Assembly: GCA_918026815.1 (NCBI GenBank)
Contig: CAKJVC010000143.1
Location: forward strand, 372,001 to 436,000
From: Chalara sp. BL73
Lineage: Eukaryota; Ascomycota; Leotiomycetes; Helotiales
Reading direction: 5' to 3'
DNA: 64,000 nt
Shown here: piece after piece, positions 22,830 through 35,400 of the stretch
How positions within the stretch are numbered: the first letter of the stretch is position 1
Layout of the letters: every line of letters starts with the position of its first letter
Position numbers and translations under genes: made by a program
The notes under the pieces: generated by a model
The model's input: the letters and a program-made list of their open reading frames with translations, nothing else
Told to the model about the DNA's origin: nothing
Databases searched by the model: none

Positions 22830-25800
22830 TTTAAACTACAACACTTATTAATATAAAAGCAAACGGTTTATTGTTTATTAACACAGATTTTGCTGATTTA
22901 GTTTGCAAGTATTTAAATACTAGTTTATATGCTTTTTCGACATTTAGTACTATACATAAGTACAATAGTAAAAGCGGTACTACTTTTTTTTACATTTTTA
23001 TTATTAATTTAACAATAAATTAACATTTTCAAAAAAAAGTGCCGATGTTTGTTATTAAGCTAAAAAACAAAAACATAATACTAAGCAGAAAATAAACAGC
23101 TAACAGCAAAATTTTTATTAATTGCGAAAACTATCGACTAATATAGCTAAAAAATCGACCTGCAAATTAAGCTTAAAATCGAATTATTACAGCTAAACAA
23201 AAAGATTTAATCACAAAACTTAATCCGGTATACTAATTAAATGTTATTCGGCGGAATTAGTTATACGAAAATTTCTAAAAATCGAAAAAGCTATTGCGGC
23301 AGTCGAGCGCTGGCTTATAGCAGAAAAATTAACAAAAACAATACAAAGTAATAAAAAGCGAGTTAAAAAGCCAACGACTTGTAACGATTCGTAAACATTA
23401 GCTTATTTAATTTTCGAAACAAAAACTAACTATCGATATTTGCAGCGTTTCTGCTGTTAAATTCTATACTAGCTTACAGCAAAAAAAAAACGTGCTTTTT
23501 GCTATTAACTTGTATAAAATCGACAAAATTTTAAAAAAACGCAAAATTGCTAAACTCGGGTTTAATAAACAACAAATTAAAAAAACAGAAATACAGTAAT
23601 TGCAACGTATTTTGCCGAAAAAATATCGATATTACGTTAACGTTTTTTCGAAAATAGCTTTTAATAAACTGCCGCTTTATCGGCCGTATAATTACAAAAT
23701 TAAGTTTAAAAATCCAAATAGCAAAAAAAGCTTAAGCTATAATTTATTACGTTAACAGTTTACACAAAAACTAAAAAAAATTAAACGGTTTTTAATCGAA
23801 AACTTGAACAAAAGCTTTATAAAAGCTAGTTAAGCACTTTTCGCTGCTTTTGTATTATTTGTACAAAAGCTTAACAAAAGTTTACGGTTTTGTATTGATT
23901 TTTGTAAACTAAACAACTTTACAAAAAAAAATCGGTACTTATTACTACTAATTAAAAAAACGTTGGCTCGAATTTCAAAAGCTAAAATTTTTACTAAGCT
24001 AAATATTAAGCAAGCGTTTTACTGAATTCGTATAAATCTTAATTCAAAAAAGCTAATAACGTTTCGAACTCGTTACAAAACTTACAAATGCAAAGTTTTG
24101 TTTAAAAAACTAACAAATAAGCTTGCTACGTATTAGTACTATATAAATAACATTTTGTTCGATTATTTCGACGTATTTTGCACGGTATATTTAAATAATA
24201 TTTTAATTTACTCGTCAGATTTTTGCGAATACAAGCAATATATAAAACAAGTGCTAAAACAGTTACGCAAAACTAGTTTACAAGTTAATATTAAAAAATC
24301 AGAATTCAACGTTAACAGTATTAAGTATTTAAAGTTTATTATTTTAACTAAAAACGTTACAACAAACTTTTAAAAAATCGAAATAATTAAAAATTAGCAA
24401 CTTTTTACTGCTGTAAAAAGCATACAATCGTTTTTAAAGTTTTGCAATTTCTATAAACAATTCATTAAAAATTACAAGCGTATTACAAAGCTGTTATATC
24501 GCTTAACAGTTAAAAATACACTGTATTTATAAAGTACTAATTGTAAAAAAGCATTCGAAACATTAAAACATACTTTAGTCAATTTTCCGATATTACGCTA
24601 TTACAAGCCAAAGTTATAAACTATACTAAAAACTAATGCGTCGAATAAAGTAACAGTTAGTGTTTTATTACAACAAAACTTTAATTTAAAGCTTTAGCAC
24701 TTTATAGCGTTTTTTACAAAAACAATACAAACTGCTAAGTTGAATTACAACATTTATAACAAAAAAATGCTGGCTATTATACGAACGTTAAATCAATAGC
24801 GGCTCGAACTACAAAAATTACAAACAAAAACTTTATTTTTAATTTATTTTAATTACCGAGTTTTAAAGTGCTTTATAACAACAAAAAAGCTATTAGCGCG
24901 TTAAGTTTAATAAGCAAAGCTATTGTTACAATACAATTTCAAACTTATATATTGCGAAAAAAAAGCAAATTAGCGAACTGACGCTTTTAGCCGTCGATTA
25001 AAAAACGTAAAAACTTAAAAGCAAACAATTGCTAAACATCGCACGTAAATAATAATCCCGAAAACTAAGCTAAACTCGGAAATAGTTAAAAATTTTAAGC
25101 TTAAGCTAAAACTCGCATCGATCGAAAGCAATAAAGTGCTTTTAAAAAAGTACAACAGTTTACAGTTTACCGACAAATTGCTGTTAGCTAATAAAACTGT
25201 TACTAACATTAAAAACTTACATACAAAAGTTCGAGCTGAATCAAAAAATACGTAAATGCTTTAAAATAGCTTATTGTTACAGTATAAAAAGCTGTATGTG
25301 CTTAACGTAATGTTAACTACAAGTATGCTTTTACGAACAGCTGTAATACAAAAAGCTTACAATCAGCTATTAACGAAATATCCAGAGCGTACAAAGCTAA
25401 GTAAGCTTATTCGCAGCCGATACTATTAGCTAGACTAAGCAAGTAATATTGCTCGCTATTGCGACAATTGCTATATTTGCCGACGTTTGCACGTTTTTCG
25501 AAGTAAAAAGCTTAGCTTGCTACACTAGCTGCTAGTATTTAATCGGCTATAGCAGCATATTACAGTTAATTTTAAAAAATGCTTTAAAAGCAAAAACGAG
25601 TTTAATATAGTAGCAATATTTGTAAATCGACTAAGCAAAAAACTGATTACTATTCTTGTTCGCGATACAATTATAGCCAAAAAACTAGTACTGTTGTTTT
25701 TATTACATGTTATACGCTATACCGAAATTCTTAATTTTATTACGTCGAATCGAAAACTGCAGTTTATATTTGATTTTTAAAACGAGTTTTGTATTAAACT

Positions 25801-26725
25801 GTAAATTAAATTACAACTTTTAACAGTAAATTACTCGTAAACAAACGGCTAAACTAAAATCGTAAATTAGTACTTTAATCAGCGCTTACGCTTTTATATA
25901 AACCACTATTAAAATAATTAGAATCGATAAATAGCTATTATTGATTTTCAGCAGGCTTTGTTGTAGCATAAAACTACAAAGCAATTCTTTTTTTTTACAA
26001 AACGTAGTTATAAAACGCGTACGTTATTCGATTAAAAAACGCTTGTAAAAACAAAACCAGAAAAAAAGCTTACGTTTAAAAAAAAGCTTAATAAAAAAAA
26101 AGCAAAAACATTAGTAACTTGTATTTATAATTTTTAGGAATCGGCTCGTAGCAATATAGCTCGCTTGCAAAAACGATACGCTAAGCAAGCTAACAAGTAT
26201 TAACGAAAGCCTGATTTCGGAATAAGCGATTTCGTATAAGTTATTACAAAGCATTGGAAAAATCATCGGCTAAGCCGCAAACTTGCAAATCAAATAAAAA
26301 GCTTGTTTAAAATTATAAAACAAATAAGCTACTTGTACAAGCTAAAACTACCGGATTCTATACGCGTATACTTTGTATTTTATGCTAAAAAGCTTCGAAA
26401 AACCGCTAACAATTTATTACTTAGCCAGAAAAACCCTGATTTACTGCTTGTTATATTAAATAACGCTAAAAAGTACAAAGTTCAAAAAGTATTAGCTGTA
26501 CGTCGTGTTAATAAAACGCTAAAATATCGTATTAAGTAGAAAAAATAAAATAACGACTTTGAATAGTACTTTGCAGCTGCTTTAGCAAATAGTTTATTAG
26601 TACTTAAAAGTTTTCACGACAACAATTTTAACAAATTTAGCCTACTAAAAAACTTTGCGTATTAGCTCGAATGTGCTAAACGTGATAAATATTCAGAACC
26701 GAGAAAAAATAACAACAAGCTACGC
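22830..26725 (+). pseudogene. pol pseudogene (RT, integrase, chromodomain)
   Basis: Reverse transcriptase relics at 24,155-24,373 (VYLNNILIYSSDF; the catalytic YLDD is now YLNN; then LQVNIKKSEFNV). Integrase relics near 25,390-25,510 include DNCYICRRLHV, part of the H2C2 zinc finger, with further core fragments to ~26,000. At 26,303-26,720 a linker (MFKIIKQISYLYKLKLPDSI) leads to a chromodomain (KVQKVLAVRRVNKTLKYRIK), where both conserved tryptophan codons are TAG. Dozens of stops; inactive. Confidence 0.82.
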
Positions 26726-26856
26726 TAATTTGCAAATCAGTTACAGGTAAAGTAAAGCGTTATTAAGAAAAAGTATAGCTATAACAGGCCGTAAAAAAAA
26801 GATATTAAGTTACGAGTTTTAAGCTCGAAAGCGAGCTTATTTGAAAAAGGGGGTAT

Positions 26857-27040
26857 TGTCACGCTTCTCAATGATGCTCATTGGTTCGCTTACCAGTTCG
26901 CCAATGTGGGTCACGTGATCATGGTTTTACTTATGAGGGATGCCACACCCACAGCTACACCTTTCCTCCTTAGTTTAGTATTCTCGTAATTGAAGCACCT
27001 ATTTAGCGCCTCTACAGGCCATAGGATCGTGATCGTGACA
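26857..27040 (+). repeat. 3' LTR (184 bp)
   Basis: Same length and ends as the 5' LTR; preceded by a G-rich stretch (aaaagggggta) in the position expected of the polypurine tract, and followed by the right CGTTG target duplication. Confidence 0.92.
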
Positions 27041-27045
27041 CGTTG
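27041..27045. repeat. Target-site duplication CGTTG, right copy
   Basis: Identical to 20797-20801. Confidence 0.9.
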
Positions 27046-30000
27046 TATTTTACGGATTAAACTAATTTCAGCTTTTTTTGACTACGAAAAATTAGCTTAA
27101 AAAAATACGCTCGTTATTTAATATGTTTTTACAATAAACGCTTCGGCCGTTATTTACAATAACGCTTTTTTATTTTTAATTTTATTATACGCTGCCGAAC
27201 TAATACTTAAGCTCAGTTTTACGTTTTTAAAAAATCAACGTTTAAAAGTTTTAGCTGTAAAAAGTTAACTGAAGTTTTACAAACTAATAATACGCTAGTT
27301 GCTTATATAGTGCGTGTTAGTATTTTGTTAGTTAGCGTACAGCTTTTTTAGCGGAATTATTTTAATAGTTTACAAGCTTACGCTCGCTTTTTTTCGGGCG
27401 AAATGTTATTTGTATTTATAATATTTAGCTATGCAAATATATAATAGTATAATTTGTATTGTTATATGCTTAAGTTTTCGACTTATACTACTAAAAATAA
27501 CTATATTCAGTATATGTTAGCTTAAAAAAACGTTTAGAATAATTTTTATATTGTTGCTATTTACTTAAAACTACAGCTAAACGCTTTTTATACATATGTA
27601 TTACAGTTTTATTTTAGTATTACAAATTATTAGTATTGCGCCGAGTAGCAATTTCGTAGCTTTAGCTATTTTTACAAGTTGTTTTAAATGTTTAATACGC
27701 CGTTTTTAAACGTGTTAACTTTAAAACTACAAACTGTATTTGCTAGCTTTTAAAGCAGTAAAATTATTGCATAAAATCCGGATTAATTACAAGCGCTTAA
27801 CGCTCGAAACTCAGTTTTTTTATACTCGGAAAACGTTTGTAATTTTACGAATCAGTTTGCGGCTTTATTAAATCGACTTTAGCTTTATTTACAATATAGC
27901 TTTTTTACCGTTTTGTATTGTCGGTTTTTTTTTTTTTGCTCGTTACAGTTAAAAGCTTTTATAATTACAAATATTAATTACAAAAGCTAAATATTTGTTT
28001 CGGCCCGAAACTAAACTAATCTGAACTAATGCTTGCTTGTAATTACTTTTAGTTAGCTAGCTAATACAAATATTCAATTTTTTACAAGTTTTTATACAGT
28101 TTTGTTATATATTGAAAAATACGTATTAAAGCCGGAAAAGTTATTACTTTTTTACACTGAAATCCAATTATAAATCTTTTTATATATTAACAACTGCGCA
28201 CTGCTATTAGTTTTTGTATCGAAATTGTTAAATAAGCTAATTGCAAAACAAAACTAGTTAACTTAAAAAGTTTTACATATTTTTTTAGATTTTTTATATT
28301 AAAAATCAACAAAAACAGTTATAAATTTAAATTGTAGCCCGAAAAGCGACTGCTGCAATTGTATAATCGTTAACAACAAAAAAATTACTACTGCACGCTT
28401 TTTTTTAAAACGATATATAAATCGTATTACGAATAGTAAAAATACTAATTTACAAATAACTAACTTGTTGTTGTTTACTTGTTTATAACAATAAAACTAG
28501 TTTATATAGCAACTTCGACTTAAAGCTGCGTTACAAGTAATTAATTACTTTTTTCGGTATTTTAATAACGCGTTTACGAATACGTATTTAAATTATTGCC
28601 GAGTAAAATTTATGCTTTATTACTCGTTTAGTTTTTTTACAAACTTGTTAACTTTTAACAAGCAAACTTTTAATTTTTATATCGACACATATTAGACTTG
28701 TTAAGCATTTTACGTTTACTTTAAAAACTTTTATACGAATTTAAATTATTCAAATTCCGATATTAATACTAATACTAATAATAGCGATATTAAACTCGAG
28801 CGTAAACCGGAAAATAGTGTTGCTTTTACTAACTTTAAACTGTTTGTTAAACAGTTACAGCTAAATATAATTTTTCGTTATAATACAGTAAACGACTTAA
28901 GTTTTCGACTTTTAAATCGCTAATATAATTAGTTAGTTTATACAAATTGTTACAGCGTTACTCGAAAAATTTAAAACTAAACTTTAGCCGAAAATATAGT
29001 TAATTTAGCAGTAAATGTTTTGTCGACAGTTAGCTAGCTAAACTTTTAACAGCAAAAACTATATAACGCTATTGTATTTTAGTATATAACAAAACTAACT
29101 GTTGTTACAAAACTTAAAAATTATATATAGCCGTTTTTTTTAAACGTTAACAGTTTTGCTAAATCCGAAAAAACTTTTACACTACAAAAAGCTTGTTTAC
29201 GAATGCAACAGTTAATTAAGCGTGCTAATAAACTAAATCCAGTAATTCGAGCTGCTTTTACGAGCGTAGCTACGTTTAATTTTACAAGCAAAACTTTGCA
29301 TTTTTTTTTTAAAGTTGCTTGTTAAAACTTAAAGTTCGAAATTATCGAATAACACTTTACAAGCTTTATAAACGTTGTTTTAAAACTGTCGTTTTTTAAT
29401 TATCGATAAAAAGTTTATAATTGACTTTAAAACTTTTGTTTTAATAAACTCGCGATTGCAGCTTATTTTTTTAAACTGTTTTTATATATGTTTTAGCGGT
29501 TTAAACGTTTTAATATATAGTGATTTTTTTTAGTTATTATTTGTTAAAAAAAAAGTTTTGTTTGTTATAACTGTTACAAACGTTGCAGCTATAACTAGTC
29601 AAGAAATTTATCGATTTTTTGCTTGTATGTTGCGTTTTACAAAAATTATACGTTAGCAAAACAAAAACGCTACTTCGATTAAATTTCGACTAGTATTACA
29701 AAAGTTATATATTTCGAGTTTAACTGAAAAAAGCTAAAAATTGTTATTTAGTCGAGTACAAAACTAGTTTTTTTTAAATGAAATTGTAACGTTCAACAAT
29801 ATTTTACAGTTGTATTTTACTAATATTCGAGTACTAAAATACAACTACAATACGTTTACAAGTTTAAACGTGCTCGTTAAAAAAATTACAGCCCGTTATT
29901 AAAAAGCCGGTACTGCTAATACTACAAATAAAAAAGCAAAAAAGCTAACAGTTGAAATTTGCTTTTTTATTAAAACTTAAATAATATTAACTTAAAACTT

Positions 30001-30560
30001 TTAAACAAAAATAAGTTTAATAAATAGCACGCTAAACGTTGTATAAAACATTTTCTAACTAATTAAATTTGTAAATACTAACGATATGCTTAATTTTATA
30101 CTAGTAAAATTCGATAACTATAACAAGCCAAAATTTAATAATTGTAGCTTTAGTTTAATTTTAGTTTTTTTTGCTATACGTTATTTTAATTTAAATAACA
30201 AATCTTGTACTTGTACGCAGTTTTTTTTATAGTTAATATATGTTTTTATAGTTTACAAAAACTAAAGTTTAACACTACTTCGAATAGTTATAAACTTATT
30301 AAATCGAAAATATGCTTTTAAGTTATTATACGTAGTAGTATTACAAGTAAAATTTTTACAAAGCATACTGTTTAAAACTGTGTTTTTATTTAATCGATTT
30401 GCAGTTTCGGAATTTCAAATTCAAAAAAATCGAAATTTAAACATAATTTATAAAAGTTTACAAGTTAAATAGCATTTTATATTTTTTGTTTACTTAATAT
30501 AAAAGCCGTAAACTTCAAAAACGCTATTCGTAAACTTGTAAAGTATTACTCGTAAATTCA
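27041..30560 (+). pseudogene. Helitron Rep/Pif1-type helicase pseudogene (3' part)
   Basis: Translated in segments with many stops, the block 29,149-30,000 lines up with fungal Helitron helicases: a degenerate Walker A region ending KTFTLQKACLRMQQL, then NPVIRAAFTSVATFNF and SKTLHFFFKV; the Walker B region FLIIDKKFIIDFKT; then a GLNVLIYSDFF block; SIKFRLVLQKLYISSLTE; and YFTNIRVLKYNYNTFTSLNV. The key glycines of Walker A and the Glu of the DE pair are substituted, and Gln/Trp codons have become stops, all by C-to-T or G-to-A changes. Between 27,041 and 29,100 only traces of the N-terminal Helitron domain are visible. Non-functional. Confidence 0.72.
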
Positions 30561-31640
30561 TTTTTTTTGTTTACATTTTTTTTTTTTGATTTTATTTTTT
30601 TTTATTTAAAAAGCAGTAGTTAAATTTTAAAAATTTTGCCGAATTAAATAACTTATTTTAGCAAGCAGTTAATAAATATTTCGGTTTAAGTAATATTTAT
30701 TACTTTTAACTTTTTTTACAACTACAACTTTTATTAACAACTATAACATTTTTGCTTTTCAGATTTAATAGTTTAATTGCTATATTTTACTATGTTTAGT
30801 ATATTATTTTTTATTTTTACTAATTTTTTTTGTTTTTTTTTCTGTTAATTTAAAATTATTAACTGTTATTTAGCTTTACTAACTTTTAATACTAAAAACT
30901 ACGAAAATAAAATAATAATACTCGAAAAAATAAAACGAATAATAATAGCAAAAAACGAAGTATCGAAAAAAGCAGTATTGCTAAAAAAAGCAAAGCAAAT
31001 TAATAAGTTCAAATAATTTTACGGCTTATTACAAGCTATATTAACTTATTACAGCTTTGTTATTATTCGTACTTTTTCGATTTACTGCTATTATACGTTT
31101 ACTTTCTGCTATGTTTTTTTTTCGAGTTGCTTTTTTTCGCGCTAATCACGTTATAAATTTTTTTCGTTTTTTAAATTTCGAATTATATATAGTTTAATTA
31201 GTTAAAAAAGTTCAAAAAACAAAATGTAATTATTGTAAAAATAACAAAAAAGTTTAAACACAATACGTTACAGTTAATAAATATTTAAATAGCAGCTGTA
31301 AAAATTGCTATTACAATAATAAAAAAACTCGATGTTTATTTCGTAAATTTTAATTATGCTTTTTAAAACTTTAATACTAATATTTACAGCTTGTAAAGTC
31401 CGAAAGCTACATTTGCATTTATTGTTTAAGCTATTCGAAATACAGCCGAGTATAATTACATTTTTTTTAGATTTAATCGTACTTTTTTTTTCGAGCTTTT
31501 AAAGCCGAAAAAAAAAATACGCTAAATTGCTTTTATACTTGTTTTTACTGTTTTAGCCAAAAATTTTAAACTAGATTTTTTAAGTATGTTTTCGGGCTTG
31601 TAATTTTATTTACGAGTATATACTGATGTGGCGGTGCTAC

Positions 31641-32431
31641 ATGTTGTGGCGGAGCTACAGGCTATCACACGTGATCCATATATTTGTATTTAGCAGCGGC
31701 CTTGCCGTACTTTCATTCTTCAGCTTCAATTCAACATTTTTGCTCCTTAGATTTATTGTGGCCTCCTCACCACACTGACTCGTATTTAGCCGTAAAGTTA
31801 AAAAAGAAACGACCCGAAACTTTTAATATTAAACATTTAAAACGAAACAAAGCAAAAAAAATAAAGTTGATTGCTGGCTACTATAAAGCACTTAGTAAAC
31901 TTTATAATAAAAAAGCAAATAGATTAAATAAAAATTTTAATATTAAGTGAAATAATTGAGCAAAAATAGCAGCGGGGTTGTGCTTTACAGGTGGCGTTTG
32001 GGTTTTACGGATAATTTACGGAGTACAGCTAGCTTAGTAATCAAATAAAGCAAGCTTTTCAGTCAAGCACGGGTTTTACCTAGCCGTGATCCCTAGTTGG
32101 CTTCTCAGAACGGAGATTTTCTCCTCAAGCCTAGTGCGCTCAGGTCAGGAATCTCATGATTAGGTCCGCAGCTCTCGGAACCGGGGTTGGGAACGCCGCT
32201 TTTTATTTTTCGTTATATCCAATTTGAGACATGGAACCCCAACAGCTGCTGCCTAGAACTTGGGAAGCGCAACGATACTGTATTTGACATGTCGCTTGGC
32301 GATACTGGTAGAAGAATAGGGGCGTGGTCCACTTCCTCAACAGCACACAAGGTATAATACTTCGTACATTGCAACTTCTACGTAGTGCCACTTCGTTTCC
32401 CACATCAACTGTAAGGCAAGTCGTGGATGCA
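31641..32431. other. Right border of the AT-rich island and upstream region of the GHKL-DUF3883 gene
   Basis: The island's composition ends near 31,620 with gatgtggcggtgctac and a tcacacgtgatcc site. A 200-bp AT-rich patch (31,790-31,970) with an ORF of basic composition follows and may be another transposon scrap. From about 32,050 the composition is normal. A short possible upstream start (ATG at 32,231) does not stay open, so the true 5' end of the next gene, including a possible non-coding first exon, is unresolved. Confidence 0.4.
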
Positions 32432-35400
32432 ATGGAAGCCTGCCAGCTGAAAGCAGCAGGCAACCCATTAACCCCCGAAGAACACATTCGGAAATTGTAT
32501 AGCGACCGATATGCCAGTAGAGGAAGTTTGAACGATCAAGACTTCGAGCGTTCTCTTGACCTGTATGTTGCGCCAGCTGTCTGGCCATACTATCACTAAC
32601 GTTGGCCAGTCTGACCAAAGAACTCTACGAAAAACCTACCCATTTCGTACTCGAGCTTATTCAAAACGCTGATGACAATCACTACGCTCCTGGAACTCAC
32701 CCTTGCCTGGGTTTTACCTTACAACGTCGCAATGGGCAAAGCTTCGGTGGCTATTTGTGGGTTACTTGCAATGAAGTGGGGTTCACTAAGGATAATGTCG
32801 AGTCAATATGTCGCATTAGGTGTAGCACCAAACAAAGAGCAGACAGAGAGAGGGGCTATATCGGAGAGAAGGGCATCGGCTTCAAAGCCGTGTTCAAAAT
32901 AGCTGACGTAATATGGATATCCTCTGGCGGATATCTGTTCAAACTGGACAGCCGCGAGCCTTTGGGTATGGTTACGCCAGTGTGGGAATCGTCGTTGCCG
33001 TCCGAGCCACCTATAAACGCCCGCACAATTTTCTGTCTTCATATACCATCTGAAAAGGACTATGAAACCATATCAGAGCATCTGGGCGCATTAAAGCCAA
33101 CATTACTGTTGTTCCTTCGTCAACTCAGGATGATTCGCATCACCATCGAGGATGCTAGCCGCCCACATAATGTAGAATTATCGTTAGAGTCATCACCCCT
33201 CAGGTCAAGCCGGGAAAGCCTAGTGGTCTTAAACTCAAATGAATTGATATATAGATTCCACGCCATCCAATATATGACATTGTTTATGCCAGAAACGAAG
33301 AAAAGAGAGGGGATTCCTACATCGGCAATCATATTGGCGTTTCCGCTAACGGCTCAGGCAGAATTGGATAACAAACACACTCAAGACGTATTTTCGTTCC
33401 TTCCAGTTGGGAACTTTGGTTTTCCAGTAAGTTCGATAGCAGAGTCGGATATTTGAACTAGAAAATCTAATTTCTAATATTAATAGTTTCTCATACAAGC
33501 TGACTTCCTTCTCACAACTGACCGTTCAAGCATTGACTGGTCTCACGAATGGAATCGAAAAATTAGGTCCACAATTGCGCAAGCATTCAAGAACACAGTT
33601 GATCTCTTCAATGAACAGGAAAACTTTCGTTACCAATGGCCATGCATACTTCCAAAGGAGGACTATGTAAGGGGGTATGCTCTGGCACAAGTGTATACCG
33701 ATATCGTCAAACTCCTCTCTGGAGCTAAAGTTCTTGAATCCAGAGAGAATTCCTTCGAGGCCCCCATAAACCTGACCTATATTCCCCGGGAGTATCAGGA
33801 TCACGATGGTAGCCCACTAATACCTCACGGAGGCCCATATCTCTCATCAAAATACACCTTTTCGGATCTGAAACCACTGAAGGTTAAATCTATGGATTCC
33901 AAATACTTCTTGAAGAATTTGAAGAGTTTCATCTCAGAAGATCGCGCCAACTTTCGGAGGAAACCAGATGCCTGGCACACTACCCTCGCTAGAATATTGA
34001 TTGAGAATTTCGATGAGTCTCAAATAAGAGATCTGGAAATAATACCTCTTGCAAACAAAAATTGGGTAACAAATTATTTTAGTGGTGATTTGTTTTTCCC
34101 ATATGGAGTGGACGGGATAAGCATTCCAGCTGGAATTGACGTGGCTGTCCTTGACCAGCACTCTTGCGGCTGCCCGACACGAACACGCCTTTTTGAGAAA
34201 CTTAAGGTGCAGGTGCTTGACAAGTCTCGAGTATGCGAGCTTATTATCAAGAACCATAGAGAGTGGAGGAAAAATGAGGTGCAGAAAAATTGCGGCGTGG
34301 AGATGATCGTTTCACACGCCCACTATCTGTTTTTGGCTTCATATAAAATACAAAGTCCCGGTCGCTTTTGGGTCTATGACGAATACCAAAATCCTAGTAC
34401 CAATGGTTCGCGGCTGTACATCAACCTTGAAAACGAGCCAAATCCCATTAGCAGTTATTATACCCAATGTCCATCGATAATCACCCTCATTCATCCAACT
34501 TACCTGGATAAAAGCTTTGAAGATAAAAGACTTGGGGAAAGATGGATCGGATGGATCCAATGGTTGCAGGATTCGCTCGGCTGCTCAATAGTGCCACGCT
34601 TGTGCGATTCCAACGGATACATGAGCCCTGAATTCAGTTACCTGATTGATAATATGTCCAGCACTGTCTTTCTTACCCTCCTCCGCGATAATTGGGCCTA
34701 TTATTTACCTAATTTCGAGGGTGAGCAGCAACATAAGATCTCTACTCGGCGAAAAATATCTGAATCATCAGTCAAATGTTCTCAGGGGTTAAAGCTGTTA
34801 AAAGACACAGTTCTCCCATTGCCTAACATGCTTTCTCAATCATATGCTAATTTCTGCGGGTTCCTTGATATTCCAGAAAAGGGCGATAGTCGGTGGCAGA
34901 AGCTGCATATTTTCGGGGTCATCACATCCGAAAGTCTACCATTTTATCTTGACATACTACGAAATCTCGCTGAAAACAACACAATTCTTTCCTTAGAGGA
35001 TGTCCATCAACTTTACAGAAAAGCATATCAATTTTGCGTGGGTCAGGAAGATCTCCGCATCATGTAAGTTATAACCACTCTTACTGTGTGCTATTCTGAT
35101 AAATGATTTTCCGAAGTTCTGCATTCAAAGAACATAAATTAGTGTACATCTCTGACCAATCGGGACACCAACACTGGAAGAGCCTAAGTGACTGTGTGTG
35201 GGAAGGGCCAGAATGGTTCCAAACTTTGCAAACCTTGAAAAAAAGTTATGCTCCGGATCGTATGGTCAGCGAACTTTTTCTTGGTGTACTTTCTTTAAAG
35301 CAATCTCCCACTGTTGATGACGTCATAAAGGAACTTCGATGGCTTGCAGATATGCCGGAAGCTTGGGCTATACCGAAACTTATGTCAGCAATACGAACAT

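Larger units (their letters stand above)
20802..27040 (+). mobile_element. Ty3/gypsy LTR retrotransposon with chromodomain, RIP-like decayed
   Basis: A 6,239-bp element bounded by two 184-bp LTRs that start TGTCACG and end GTGACA, with a perfect 5-bp target duplication (CGTTG). Internal order is gag (capsid-like, then a CCHC-type knuckle), reverse transcriptase, integrase and a chromodomain, the chromovirus order of Ty3/gypsy elements. The interior is extremely AT-rich with numerous stops, whereas the LTRs differ from each other at only four positions, all C/T. It has been inserted into an older Helitron, and a 347-bp solo-LTR-like element was later inserted into its gag region. Confidence 0.9.
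19470..31640 (+). mobile_element. Decayed Helitron (outer element of a nested transposon island)
   Basis: The AT-rich block outside the Ty3 element (19470-20801 and 27041-31640) carries a Helitron reading frame on the plus strand. The best evidence is the Pif1-type helicase at about 29,140-30,000. A further patch (near 20,770-20,800 continuing after 27,041) resembles the end of the Helitron_like_N domain and is split by the Ty3 insertion. The edges given are where base composition changes; I could not identify the true 5' TC and 3' CTRR ends. Many in-frame stops show the element is dead. A Cys-rich ORF piece lies downstream of the helicase near 31,215-31,350. Confidence 0.7.

Noticed and set aside
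30540..30620. T-rich/A-rich simple tracts as a possible CRISPR or satellite
   Set aside because: No regularly spaced identical repeats; these are homopolymer-rich decay of the transposon, and CRISPR arrays are not expected in a fungal nuclear genome.
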